Shown one piece after another: positions 26,501-34,465 of a DNA stretch of 64,000 nt. Position 1 is the stretch's first letter. Each line of letters begins with the position of its first letter. This DNA comes from Opitutales bacterium (GTDB lineage Bacteria > Verrucomicrobiota > Verrucomicrobiia > Opitutales > Opitutaceae): positions 1 to 64,000 of the forward strand of contig JABITN010000020.1 of NCBI GenBank assembly GCA_018700525.1. Direction: 5' to 3'. The position numbers and the translations under genes are program-made. The notes below the pieces were generated by a model. The model did not search any database, was not told the origin of the DNA, and saw only the letters and a program-made list of their open reading frames with translations.

Positions 26501-27057
26501 ATCCGTCCCGCCGGTCCCGCTCGAAGCGTATGCACGATATGATGGGTATCTTCCGTTCCAAAACCCGATAATACCACACGTTTATTGTCCGCGACTCCAT
26601 CGTCGTCTTTGTCCTCGAAGAAAAGTAGCTCTGTCGAGTTACCCACATAAACGCCCTCCGGGGTCGCCAGGATCGCGGTCGGGGTGAGCAAATTATCTAC
26701 AAAAACCGTACGCGTATCTGCCTTGCCGTCACCATCGGTATCTTCGATCCGATAAATCTTGTCCGAAGGCATCTGCCCCGGCATGATTTGCGGATACGTT
26801 TCGGACGTAGCGATCCAAAGCCGCCCTTTCGCATCGAAGCTCATTGCGATGGGCTTGGCGATCATCGGATCCGAAGCGAACAACGATATCTCGAATCCTT
26901 CGGCTGGCTTCAACAAACTCTGTTGGTAGACCGGATCCGGATTAGGAATTTCGGTCAACGCGCGCTGACCCCAAGAAGGGGGTACAAACAACAGAACTGA
27001 AAATAAAAGGTAGCGGCCGATCTCCGTGCGGCCATAATCTAATCTAAAACCCTTCAT
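23575..27057 (-). CDS. PVC-type CxxCH heme-binding propeller/HEAT protein
   Basis: A 1160-residue secreted protein. In order: signal peptide; a sorbosone-dehydrogenase-like beta-propeller (LKPAEGFEISLFASDPMIAKPIAMSFDAKGRLWIATS, IYRIEDTDGDGKADTRTVFVDNL, MGPDGALYVADWYNPIIQHGEVDF); a long alpha-helical HEAT-like region (about 400-830); a c-type heme motif CVTCH within NSLLCVTCHALGGSGGSLGPDLSSIG; and a C-terminal beta-domain. This is the PVC-specific membrane-bound dehydrogenase architecture. A redox role on sugars or sugar acids is assumed for the family but not proven. Its ATG overlaps the stop of the SGNH hydrolase gene (ATGA). Unusually, codons 7-16 are a family C repeat that supplies the basic n-region of the signal peptide. 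Confidence 0.88.
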   Translation of the reverse strand: MKGFRLDYGRTEIGRYLLFSVLLFVPPSWGQRALTEIPNPDPVYQQSLLKPAEGFEISLFASDPMIAKPIAMSFDAKGRLWIATSETYPQIMPGQMPSDKIYRIEDTDGDGKADTRTVFVDNLLTPTAILATPEGVYVGNSTELLFFEDKDDDGVADNKRVVLSGFGTEDTHHIVHTLRAGPAGRIYFNQSIYIHSYLETPHGIRELKAGGVWRLRTETMELDVYSRGLVNTWGLQFDQWGQTFQSDGAGSEGINYSFPGAAFRTTFGYDRMLPGLNPGQPKMSGLEILSGRHIPEEWQGRLITCDFRGNRISSFKPVDSNSGFIAPQQEDLITSSHGSFRPIDLQMGPDGALYVADWYNPIIQHGEVDFRDERRDRTHGRIWRITAKDRALVEKPEIKDASVSELLEHLKAPEAWTRTQAKLFLKDKGADAVARPLKNWIRSLDANDSQIESYRLEALWVSLSLRKPDLGLIDQLMSSSDFHARAAAVRTLEEHPERIDGVYGFLEQALADEHPRVRLEALHVLRALGGVRAASLASQVYSESMDEVLEFGLWTTMKTLAPDWQSAAVANPRLFGSDTRALLFAIRCVDQPEALEPLNVLWKSGEIEEAAMQDALELLGELGDTAIVNDVFRETLKRAERSAPGVLKVLNALEQSATKRKVFPNATARDIENLLKKGDLDSRIAIARLAGVWKVKNAERFLESLVQDLNTDAKLSSAAVEGLVSLKSTESRSVLARLGGADQPFATRLRAAAGYAQSSPGAAISMVVAALSDAGPKDDARPLIRPYLSNARMSDALAKGLSGVKIDGDVATVALRLFGSVTTNTKSLQAAVQKAGGIEPLNQNLNADQMADFLEYTYANGDAARGEGIYRRNSLLCVTCHALGGSGGSLGPDLSSIGASAPMDYIVDSLLQPQKKIKEGYHVVSLTKKDGSVLAGTLAKEDSESFVLRDMTDRQILVAKSDVASQTISPVSLMPPGLTAPLRKDELADLVAFLSSIGKEGDYKVSSKPFVRTFQYLDNQDNSRSFADIVRHKPIEHIAAGDPRFVWLPAYTRIDGALPLDGISTLRRSGLQLYRYLRFELDVKSAGNVGLRFNNARGLRLWDGETEVEGVDDETQVDLEEGTHIFTLAVFEYDKKDRNLSIEVFDAPGSTAQVQVVNGK
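27009..27036. repeat. REP-like repeat family C, copy 2 (inside a signal-peptide coding region)
   Basis: GCGGCCGATCTCCGTGCGGC with GGCCG/CGGCC arms. It differs from the intergenic copy at 13901-13928 at three positions, but here it encodes residues of the DYGRTEIGRY segment at the start of the CxxCH protein. Confidence 0.75.
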
Positions 27058-28304
27058 CCTTCACCTCCCTTTACGCGCTTGAGAGTCAATCTATAGGCTT
27101 GTGGCTTTTTCAGCGTGGATATCTTCATTTCTTCGGCTTCGATAAAAGGATCGAATTTTGGGAGGTCCGCAGCGTTCTGCCCTTGCTCGTGTTTGCGAAA
27201 CCCTCGTATGTAAGTCTCATTCTGCGGTCTCCATTGATGGAAAAAGTGCTCGTTCTTTCGGTTAACTGCCGCCCGCAGCTCTTCCGCCTGTTCGTTGGAA
27301 GGCTCCCAGGCCAATTGAATGCCTCGCTTCCATTTTTGGGCACTCCCTGTCACGATCGCTTTTCCATCGTATTCCAAGCGATAATTGCCGCGTGGTAGAT
27401 TCGTTACAGCGATTTCCAAATTCTGACTATGGTCACCTCCTAGCGGCGACAAGCTCAAGCGCTCGTCCTGCAATTCGAGCCCTAGCCCTCCATCCGAATC
27501 AATCGAAACCGAGGCGCTAATTCCCATTGCTTCTTTCACAGCGCCATCCTTGTCCAGCGACAGTCGCTTGACCGACGAATACTCAGCCAGAGCCTGAACG
27601 ATGCGCTCGGCAGCCAGAGTGTATCCATAATTATTCAAATGAATCCCATTGTCAGTGATCGCCTTCGTCTGGCGACCTGCAGAACTCGTAACTAAGGTAC
27701 TAAATAAATCGACGAACGGAATACCTCGTTTCGAGGCCAGCAAACGAAGCGCTTCCGTATACACCTTCAAATTTTGATTTTGAATCGTAGGATCCGGCAT
27801 CGGATGGCCCAGGGCTTCCCGAGGAGTCGGAGAGAGCATAACCAATCGCCGATCACCAGTGGCGACTGTATCGAGCAATGTATTGTAATTCCTGATAAAC
27901 GCATCCAAGCCAGCCTCCCCTTCGAATGACGCCATCGCTCCATAACAAACAAAGACAACCGACGGATCCGCTAGTTGAACGTGACTCTTCAGGTTCTCGA
28001 ATCCCGCATCAATCGGATCGAAAAACGCCCGCGCTCGGCCTCCCACGCTGTCGCCCGACCAGCCGATGTTGCGAAAGACGATATTCCGATCTGGCCAACG
28101 GGCCGCCAACGCCGTTTCAATATGACCAAAGCGAATCGCTCTCTCAACGAAGGTGTCGCCAAGAAAAGCCACTCGATCGCCGTTTTTCAGCTCGAAGGAC
28201 GTTTGGGCGTGACCGGACTCAATCCCCAACGGGACGAGACAGGACACAATAAAGAAAAAGCGCGCAAAGGGATGGCGTAAACAGGAGCAACAATTTGAGG
28301 GCAT
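27054..28304 (-). CDS. SGNH/GDSL-type hydrolase, secreted
   Basis: A 416-residue protein with a hydrophobic N-terminal leader ending near GHAQ. The SGNH blocks are visible though variant: block I FLGDTFVER (Asp-Thr where classical enzymes have Asp-Ser), GWSGDSVGGRARAFF, the block III region VFVCYGAMASF, and block V DNGIHLNNYGY with the Asp/His pair. After about residue 245 a further domain follows that I cannot name. Because the serine of block I is Thr, catalysis may rely on a different residue, or the protein may bind rather than cleave. Members of this group in Verrucomicrobia are often encoded with CxxCH propellers, as here (4 bp overlap). It is probably a periplasmic carbohydrate esterase-like protein. 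Confidence 0.8.
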   Translation of the reverse strand: MPSNCCSCLRHPFARFFFIVSCLVPLGIESGHAQTSFELKNGDRVAFLGDTFVERAIRFGHIETALAARWPDRNIVFRNIGWSGDSVGGRARAFFDPIDAGFENLKSHVQLADPSVVFVCYGAMASFEGEAGLDAFIRNYNTLLDTVATGDRRLVMLSPTPREALGHPMPDPTIQNQNLKVYTEALRLLASKRGIPFVDLFSTLVTSSAGRQTKAITDNGIHLNNYGYTLAAERIVQALAEYSSVKRLSLDKDGAVKEAMGISASVSIDSDGGLGLELQDERLSLSPLGGDHSQNLEIAVTNLPRGNYRLEYDGKAIVTGSAQKWKRGIQLAWEPSNEQAEELRAAVNRKNEHFFHQWRPQNETYIRGFRKHEQGQNAADLPKFDPFIEAEEMKISTLKKPQAYRLTLKRVKGGEG

Positions 28305-28600
28305 AAGAGGAGAGTAATACGTGGTTTCGATTATCGTATATTTAGATCTAGCGGACTAGGACAATCTCAGCAATGCTTGGTAAAAACTCTATGCCTGGGC
28401 GAAGACTTGCCAAAGGAGCAAAACGAACCCGAAAAGGAGAATAAAAACTCAAACGATGCCCATCGCAGCGACATCGCAAATAAACGCCGATTCTGCCAAC
28501 TATTTTATAAGGTCCTGGAATTGTTGCCAAAAAAACCGAGCATCGCTGCTCGGCTTAGATACAGTATTAAAATCGAACGAAGCAAGCTGCCCCCACTCTT

Positions 28601-29425
28601 CTAATTGCTATCCCCCACGTGCTCGGCGAAAAACGCTTTAGCGCCTTCGACGAGCTCGGTTGGATCTTTCTGAAATTCTTTGCTATCGGTTTCGATAGCC
28701 ATCACGCCCGACCAAGCGACCCGTTTCATCTCATCCATTAACGGAACGAACCCAGACTCCCCTTGACCCACCAAGGTATCGATCGGCACGCGCTTGCCGT
28801 CCTTGTCTTCGACGCGCTTATCTTTCAAGTGCATATCGGCCACGCGTCCGTCATAGCCGTTGAACGTCTCCAAGGCATCATGACCAGCCGCAGCGAGCCA
28901 ACCAATATCCATGCATACGCCAATTCGCGAATCACGCTCGGCCAATACGCCTCGTACTGTCGCAGGGTCGCCATATGCGGTTCCCGTGCCGTGATTGTGA
29001 ATCGCGAGCTTGATGTCGTACTCCTTCACCAACTCCTCGAGGTTGTCCCACTCGTCGAAATTCTTCGGTTCGACCACCACTACCTTCATGTCGAAGAATT
29101 TTGCCAGTTCGAAAAGCTTACGATTCTCTTCTTTTTCCATAGACGTACGGCTCACTCCGATCGAGTACGCAGCAACGCCATGCTTCGCTAGAAACGCCTT
29201 CTGCTTAGCATGGATATCCCTCGAAGCCGCTGGATCAATATGGCCCCGGAAAAATTCGATATACTTGATCTCATGCTTGGCAGCGAAAACGACCGTTTCC
29301 TCGAAAGTCATGTTGCGGCAAGTCCACGACTGAAGCCCAAGCTTAATGTCGGCCTTCTTCGCCGGCTCCATGGAGCAAGCGGTAATCAATAAGAATATGA
29401 GCGAAACGAATACGTATTTTTTCAT
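28601..29425 (-). CDS. Sugar phosphate isomerase/epimerase-like TIM-barrel lipoprotein
   Basis: A 274-residue protein starting MKKYVFVS at 29425, with a lipobox (LITAC, Cys17), so it is exported and lipid-anchored. The body is an AP-endonuclease-2/xylose-isomerase-like TIM barrel: KLGLQSWTCRNMTFEETVVFAAKHEIKYIEFF, then VVVVEPKNFDEWDNLEELVKEYDIKLAIHNHG, IGVCMDIGWLAAAGHDALETFNGYDGRVADMHLKDKR and a final GVMAIETDSKEF. Metal-binding Glu, His, Asp and His positions appear conserved. Exported members of this fold are typical of PVC genomes. They are proposed to epimerise or isomerise sugars, or keto-sugars made by CxxCH-type dehydrogenases. The exact substrate is unknown. Confidence 0.83.
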   Translation of the reverse strand: MKKYVFVSLIFLLITACSMEPAKKADIKLGLQSWTCRNMTFEETVVFAAKHEIKYIEFFRGHIDPAASRDIHAKQKAFLAKHGVAAYSIGVSRTSMEKEENRKLFELAKFFDMKVVVVEPKNFDEWDNLEELVKEYDIKLAIHNHGTGTAYGDPATVRGVLAERDSRIGVCMDIGWLAAAGHDALETFNGYDGRVADMHLKDKRVEDKDGKRVPIDTLVGQGESGFVPLMDEMKRVAWSGVMAIETDSKEFQKDPTELVEGAKAFFAEHVGDSN

Positions 29426-29535
29426 AAATTTAATTAGAGTTAGATTCATTTACTAAACCACTGATCTCACAAAGATCATCAGCAATACATCAAGCCAGTT
29501 AACCAGCAACCGTGAAAGTCCCACCCAACAATCAT

Positions 29536-30987
29536 TCAAAAATCTCGGAATGGTCCGCGTGGCTCGGCGGCATCCATTGTCCTAAGCCAATTTTCGTAGC
29601 GCGACATGAGTTCTGCTAGCACCTCTGGGCGCTTGCTCGATAGATCATTCTTTTCGGCGACATCCTGCTCTAGGTCGAAAAGCCCGCTTCCTTGCTCGCC
29701 CATATCGACCCACTTCCATTTTCCGACTCGTACACCAACCGTATCCTTTCGCTGCCAAAACATTTCTCGTCGCGGCGACTTCCGCTCGCCTCGAATAACG
29801 GGCCACCAATCGAATCCATCGAGCATCAACGTTTTTGGCAGAACCGCCCCGCTCGCCTGAGCAAGACTCGGCAAGATTTCTAAACTGCTCAAAAACTGCT
29901 CGTTAGTCTCCCCTGCGGGGACCTTACCGTTAGGCCAACGAATCAGGCAAGGTACACGAATGCCTCCCTCCCACATTCTGCTCTTGCCTCCTTTCAACGG
30001 ACTATTATCCGAACCGCCACCGCCTCCATTATCCGACAAGAAAATCACGATTGTATCATCTAAAACCATACGCTCCTCCAAGAGGTCTAGCATCTTCCCG
30101 ATCGATGCATCCATACAGCTAACAGCCGCTCGATAGTCCCTTCTTCTCGCTTCACCAGTTACAATTTCAGCAGGCGACCCATAACGATACAGTTCAACCG
30201 TTTTAAACTCAGGATCCACCTCTGGATAGAGTTTCTTGAATTCCTCAGGCGCCTGAACCGATGATCGAATCTCAGGCTCAAGACCCGACGATCCATGTGG
30301 AGCATTGAAAGGGACATAAAGAAAGAACGGCCTTTCTCCTGCATTTTCATCCAGGAATTCGAGCGCTTCCCTTTCAAAAAGATAAGTGCAGTAAATGCCC
30401 TTGTCCTCTTCGGTCTTCTCCAAATTCCGATACATGCTGGGGACGCCATAGCGCTCGTGCGTATAATAATCGACACCTGTATTTACGAAACCATAGAAGT
30501 CGTCAAAACCGCGCGAGGTCGGCAAGTAGCGTTTCAATGTACCCAAGTCCCATTTTCCGTATATAGCGCTCCGATAGCCTGCGAGCCTCAGAAACTGGGG
30601 AATGATCATCTCACGTAAATCCATTCCGCCAATTCTCTCCCACGTCACTTCGTATTCAGCAGCTGTATACTTGTGACCGTAATCAGGCGCTTCGTTCCGA
30701 ATCATATCGTAAATGCCATTGCGCTGCGGATAACGCCCAGTCAACAAACTTGCTCTCGACGGCGTACATGCGCTCCAGGCCACATAGAATTGCGTCAAAT
30801 GCGTACCCTCTTCCGCCAGCCGATCCAAAGCAGGCGTGAGGATCCCATTTCCCAAGAAACCCAAATCATTATACCCTTGGTCATCCGAAACGATCAAAAG
30901 CACATTCGGTCGCTCCGACGCAAAAACGAACGTTACAGCAAAAAAGCAGAACACAAGGAGGTAGACCGGGGCAAGGAAGCGTTTCAT
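29536..30987 (-). CDS. Sulfatase (S1 family), secreted
   Basis: A 483-residue arylsulfatase-type enzyme with a signal peptide ending near VFAS. Metal ligands are in NVLLIVSDDQG, and the formylglycine site is CTPSR (Cys74) followed by ASLLTGRYP. Further core motifs are GKWDLG, FFLYVPFNAPH and VIFLSDNGGG. It removes sulfate esters from a glycan, after conversion of Cys74 to formylglycine by a maturase not encoded in this window. It is the first (rightward edge excluded) of eight sulfatases spread over 22 kb on the minus strand. Its upstream flank, to 31176, contains a perfect 20 bp inverted repeat, so it probably has its own transcription unit. Confidence 0.94.
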   Translation of the reverse strand: MKRFLAPVYLLVFCFFAVTFVFASERPNVLLIVSDDQGYNDLGFLGNGILTPALDRLAEEGTHLTQFYVAWSACTPSRASLLTGRYPQRNGIYDMIRNEAPDYGHKYTAAEYEVTWERIGGMDLREMIIPQFLRLAGYRSAIYGKWDLGTLKRYLPTSRGFDDFYGFVNTGVDYYTHERYGVPSMYRNLEKTEEDKGIYCTYLFEREALEFLDENAGERPFFLYVPFNAPHGSSGLEPEIRSSVQAPEEFKKLYPEVDPEFKTVELYRYGSPAEIVTGEARRRDYRAAVSCMDASIGKMLDLLEERMVLDDTIVIFLSDNGGGGGSDNSPLKGGKSRMWEGGIRVPCLIRWPNGKVPAGETNEQFLSSLEILPSLAQASGAVLPKTLMLDGFDWWPVIRGERKSPRREMFWQRKDTVGVRVGKWKWVDMGEQGSGLFDLEQDVAEKNDLSSKRPEVLAELMSRYENWLRTMDAAEPRGPFRDF

Positions 30988-31040
30988 AATAGTAGCACGA
31001 ATTTTCCAGGGCAGATGGTCTCAACTAAAAACGATTTTGA

Positions 31041-31176
31041 CTCACGCGAAGCCGCTAAGACGCGAAAGAAGAACGTAGCGAAGCGTAGATGGCGTAGCAA
31101 ATAAATTCAATTACCCACAGGCTTTTGCACAATCAACAAATTCAAATTTCTTTACCTCTTAGCGGCTTCGCGTGAG
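31041..31176. repeat. 136 bp element bounded by perfect 20 bp inverted repeats
   Basis: CTCACGCGAAGCCGCTAAGA at 31041-31060 is exactly complementary to 31157-31176. The interior is 96 bp with no coding frame. It occupies the gap between a sulfatase gene and an FG-GAP/cytochrome gene. A half-copy (CTCACTCAAAGCCGCTAAG) lies at 55148-55166. The size and structure recall a miniature inverted-repeat element or a large REP pair. Confidence 0.8.
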
Positions 31177-31205
31177 CTTTATTCCCTCGTCCTCTTGGGC
31201 AGGTG

Positions 31206-32834
31206 CTAAGGTTTTATTCGATTTTCCAAAAACAACAACGGCGGACCTTCACTTGCCATCTTACGAAATTTATCGGCGTGTCGGTCAACAATGCCGACTG
31301 GTAGATAAGCCGCTCCAAGGACGATGTCCTTGTCGCCGTCACCATCCAGGTCGCCCGCATCTATTGTCATCCAACGTCCATTGTATGTCGCAGGATGGGT
31401 CTTCGAGGCAAATTTCAAAAGCTCAGTTTGCTCGAGCATTACGAAGTTTTCCAACTTCTCTCGATCGAAGTCCGGATGGTAGGCGATCGCCGCCACATCC
31501 AAGTCACCATCAAGGTCGAAGTCTTCAACCTTCGTTCCAAAAACTCCGTACATCGGATAAAAATAACTCTCCTCGAATTTAAGATCCCCTCGATTGAGAT
31601 ATATCCGAATACCATGATCGCGCTTCAAAGTATTATAGGGATCCGAATCGCCATTATCTCCGTTTATCGTTAACAGATCCATCAACCCGTCCTCATTAAA
31701 ATCGCGCAATTCAAAACCCGTGTATCCAAATGAAGGATGCTGCTCTACGATAATCTTTCGAGTGAAGGATCCATCTTCTTCGTTTATGAAAATACTCACG
31801 TTCTCGCGAGCATTGCTCATTAAAACAACGATATCCAAGCGTCCATCGCCATTGAAATCGTGGGCTTCGCTTTTTACGATGCCCGGTTGATCGGTGAGAA
31901 TCTGAGGCTCAGGATCAAAAAAAGCCGTACTGCGTTCTCGCCGATAGATCGAAAAATTACCCGTATACTCGCCGAAGTTCGAAACGAGGAGCTCGTCGAC
32001 TCCATCCTGATCGAGGTCGCCAAACGCGAAGTCAGCCGGTCGATGCAGGCCGGCGACTAAAACTTTAAGGCCCATAAGCACGCCCCCAAACGATCTCGCA
32101 TGCTGCAACTCCCCACGAGGCTCTCCAATGTTCGCTGCAAACAAATCCCCGATCGACAAAAGATAAACATCCTCCCCGTTCATTTGCGAATCCACAAGTG
32201 CCACGCCTGGCGCGTCATGACTATCGTAGAAGTTCAATTTCCGATCGAGGATGGTTAGCCGCTGAGCTCCGCTGTCATGAACGTACAATAAACCGTTCTC
32301 TTCGTCGATCCGCGTCATCGACGTAACTGCGCTATCCATTCGATACTGATTCGGCCGAACTCTAAAAGACTCAGTATCCTCAATGATCGCCGCTTTCGAA
32401 ATCTGCGGAATCGCTTGTTCGGGAGCATTAAACACGTAATGGTTCCTCAGCGCTTTCCATTGATCATCGGAAAGCAACGGTTCCTTCGGGATTTTATTAG
32501 CTGCTCGAGTAAACTCTTCACGGGAATGAATGCTACCCATCGTCCTTTCAGAATTTCCTTCGAGATAATCATAATCAACGATCCCCAAATAGAAGCCCAT
32601 GTAAGTCAGTGCGAATTCCCAACTCTGCTTCGGAAGCAAATCCGCTTCGGGCAACTGATGGCAAGCAGCACAATACAGCGAAGCCAGTTCCTCTCCATCG
32701 TTTAGCGAGCTAGGCTCCAACGCAAAATTTTCTTGCCCGCAAAGGTTAACTACCGATCCGAAGAGCATCATAGCTAGAACGCCCCTACAAAGAGAACCGA
32801 ACCGTTTGTCCCTAACCTTACGACTCAAACTCAT
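31206..32834 (-). CDS. FG-GAP/VCBS-repeat protein with N-terminal c-type heme site
   Basis: About 542 residues from the ATG at 32834 (MSLSRKVRD), which gives a signal peptide. Upstream ATGs at 32846 and 32888 are possible. Residues 40-60 contain LYCAACHQLP, a CxxCH heme motif, followed by an unusual helical segment. The rest is FG-GAP/VCBS repeats with DLDQDGVDELLVS, DFNGDGRLDIVVL, DFNEDGLMDLLTI, DFDLDGDLDVAAIA and DLDGDGDKDIVLGAA. It is probably a secreted electron-transfer propeller of the type common in marine Verrucomicrobia. Its start overlaps the end of the upstream sulfatase gene by 17 bp, so the two are co-translated. The redox partner is unknown. Confidence 0.85.
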   Translation of the reverse strand: MSLSRKVRDKRFGSLCRGVLAMMLFGSVVNLCGQENFALEPSSLNDGEELASLYCAACHQLPEADLLPKQSWEFALTYMGFYLGIVDYDYLEGNSERTMGSIHSREEFTRAANKIPKEPLLSDDQWKALRNHYVFNAPEQAIPQISKAAIIEDTESFRVRPNQYRMDSAVTSMTRIDEENGLLYVHDSGAQRLTILDRKLNFYDSHDAPGVALVDSQMNGEDVYLLSIGDLFAANIGEPRGELQHARSFGGVLMGLKVLVAGLHRPADFAFGDLDQDGVDELLVSNFGEYTGNFSIYRRERSTAFFDPEPQILTDQPGIVKSEAHDFNGDGRLDIVVLMSNARENVSIFINEEDGSFTRKIIVEQHPSFGYTGFELRDFNEDGLMDLLTINGDNGDSDPYNTLKRDHGIRIYLNRGDLKFEESYFYPMYGVFGTKVEDFDLDGDLDVAAIAYHPDFDREKLENFVMLEQTELLKFASKTHPATYNGRWMTIDAGDLDGDGDKDIVLGAAYLPVGIVDRHADKFRKMASEGPPLLFLENRIKP

Positions 32835-34293
32835 CCCCGACCTCATGATAGAAACTAAATTCTCCGCTGTACCGCTGACGATCGCCACTCTTCTTACCTA
32901 CCCAATCAAGCTGCCCCTTTCCGGTTACCGGTTCGGTAGATCCATCAACTGAAGGATCAACGTAATTCCGAAACCAATTTTCCAAGTCCAAACGCATTTC
33001 GTCAACCAGTCCTTGATAGTCAGGATCGTCAACCACGTTCGTCACTTCATTCGGATCGACTTGCAAATCGAAAAACTCATGCGGCCCCTCCGGGAAGCGA
33101 TGCACATATTTAAAATTCCGATTCCTGATCATGCGAACCGGTCCGTATTCATCGAATACAACCACGTTCTCACGCCCCGTGAGGGGCTTGCCTTCAAACA
33201 GTGCGGCAAAGCTCCGTCCCGGCAGCTCATTCGCCAAAGGATTCTCCATTCCCAGGTAGTCCAACAACGTTGGGAAAAAATCATAGTGACTAAATAATCC
33301 TGACTCCACCTTCCCCTGCGGAACGCATCCAAGATGCGACACGATAAACGGCACCTTAACCGAGCTATCGTACATATTCTGAGGATACGTTCCATTGCCT
33401 TTCCCCCAAATGCCGTGATGACCCATGTTCATTCCATTATCGCTGGTGAACACAATCAACGTATTGTCCCGCAGGCCCAGAGTATCCAAACGTTCGAGCA
33501 AACGACCTACGCCTGCATCCATCGCAGTTACCGCCGCAAAGTAACCTTGCAAATTCTCTTGGCGCCGCTCTCCAACCCCCACGGGAGCAGAGTTAATCTG
33601 CCAAGGGTGCACTTTTTGATCCGGACAAGAACTAAATGGGCAATCCTCATAGAGCTCCAAGAATGCATCTGGATGGTTGCCCTTGTTCCAAGGAGAATGC
33701 GGTGCCGTATAGTGCACGCTTAGATAAAAAGGATCTTCCGCCTCATCGATTTCTCCCAAAAACTTCAATGCTCCATCGGTTATCACATCCGTTAAGTAAT
33801 CGGATTTCTTCCTTAAGCTCCCATTCTCCACCATCGGGGAATCATAGTAATCCCCACCCCCGAATGCAAACGCATACCAATAATCAAATCCCTTCTGAGG
33901 AGTCTCCTGCGCTCCAAGATGCCACTTCCCGCTCAAGCCGCAGGCATAGCCATTTTGCTTCAAAACATCGGTGTAGCCCAACATCCCCTCCAAATACTCG
34001 ATTGGTCGATCTACACCCCTGTATTCACCATTTGGATCACTGATATTTCCCTTCCGTATCCAATCATGCACCCCGTGCTGCGACGGAATTCGCCCAGTCA
34101 GGAAACTTGCCCGAGCCGGCGAGCAAACCGGTGAAGCGCAGAAAAAATTCTCAAAACGAACACCCCGCTCGGCAAGACCATCCAGATGCGGCGTTCGAAT
34201 CTCCGAATTACCCGCGCACCCCAATGCCCAAGCTCCCTGATCATCCGTCATGACAACCAATACATTGGGTCTGTTTTTATCTCTACTGGCCAT
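32818..34293 (-). CDS. Sulfatase (S1 family), no signal peptide
   Basis: A 491-residue sulfatase with metal site NVLVVMTDDQG, formylglycine motif CSPAR (Cys57), GKWHLGAQ, FYLSVHYTAPHSPW and VFTSDNGMNMGHHG. The CSPAR core fits the C-x-P/A-x-R consensus. The protein begins MASRDKNRPNV directly at the first beta-strand, unlike the other seven sulfatases here, which all have export leaders. The upstream frame closes with a TAA 12 codons before the ATG and has no alternative start. A family C repeat lies 10 bp upstream. Either this enzyme works in the cytoplasm on imported sulfated oligosaccharides or the leader was lost. It overlaps the FG-GAP/cytochrome gene downstream. Confidence 0.92.
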   Translation of the reverse strand: MASRDKNRPNVLVVMTDDQGAWALGCAGNSEIRTPHLDGLAERGVRFENFFCASPVCSPARASFLTGRIPSQHGVHDWIRKGNISDPNGEYRGVDRPIEYLEGMLGYTDVLKQNGYACGLSGKWHLGAQETPQKGFDYWYAFAFGGGDYYDSPMVENGSLRKKSDYLTDVITDGALKFLGEIDEAEDPFYLSVHYTAPHSPWNKGNHPDAFLELYEDCPFSSCPDQKVHPWQINSAPVGVGERRQENLQGYFAAVTAMDAGVGRLLERLDTLGLRDNTLIVFTSDNGMNMGHHGIWGKGNGTYPQNMYDSSVKVPFIVSHLGCVPQGKVESGLFSHYDFFPTLLDYLGMENPLANELPGRSFAALFEGKPLTGRENVVVFDEYGPVRMIRNRNFKYVHRFPEGPHEFFDLQVDPNEVTNVVDDPDYQGLVDEMRLDLENWFRNYVDPSVDGSTEPVTGKGQLDWVGKKSGDRQRYSGEFSFYHEVGDEFES

Positions 34294-34302
34294 GGCTACT
34301 AG

Positions 34303-34326
34303 AAGGTCGCTCTCTAAGTGCGAGCG
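34303..34326. repeat. REP-like repeat family C, copy 3
   Basis: AAGGTCGCTCTCTAAGTGCG followed by AGCG. On the minus strand it resembles the family C arms (a CACTTAGAGAGCG core beside a GACC end). It ends 10 bp upstream of the ATG of the leaderless sulfatase. Confidence 0.5.
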
Positions 34327-34465
34327 TCCAATTTAATCCAACGCTTCTTCGATGGACTTACGAGTATCAATTTCTTCCAGAATCTTACCCTTAGCCAGAA
34401 CAAAAATTCTTTTCTACCTCGCTCGCATTTCTCTCCTTGAAGCCGTGGAACATGCAGCCAGCAAT

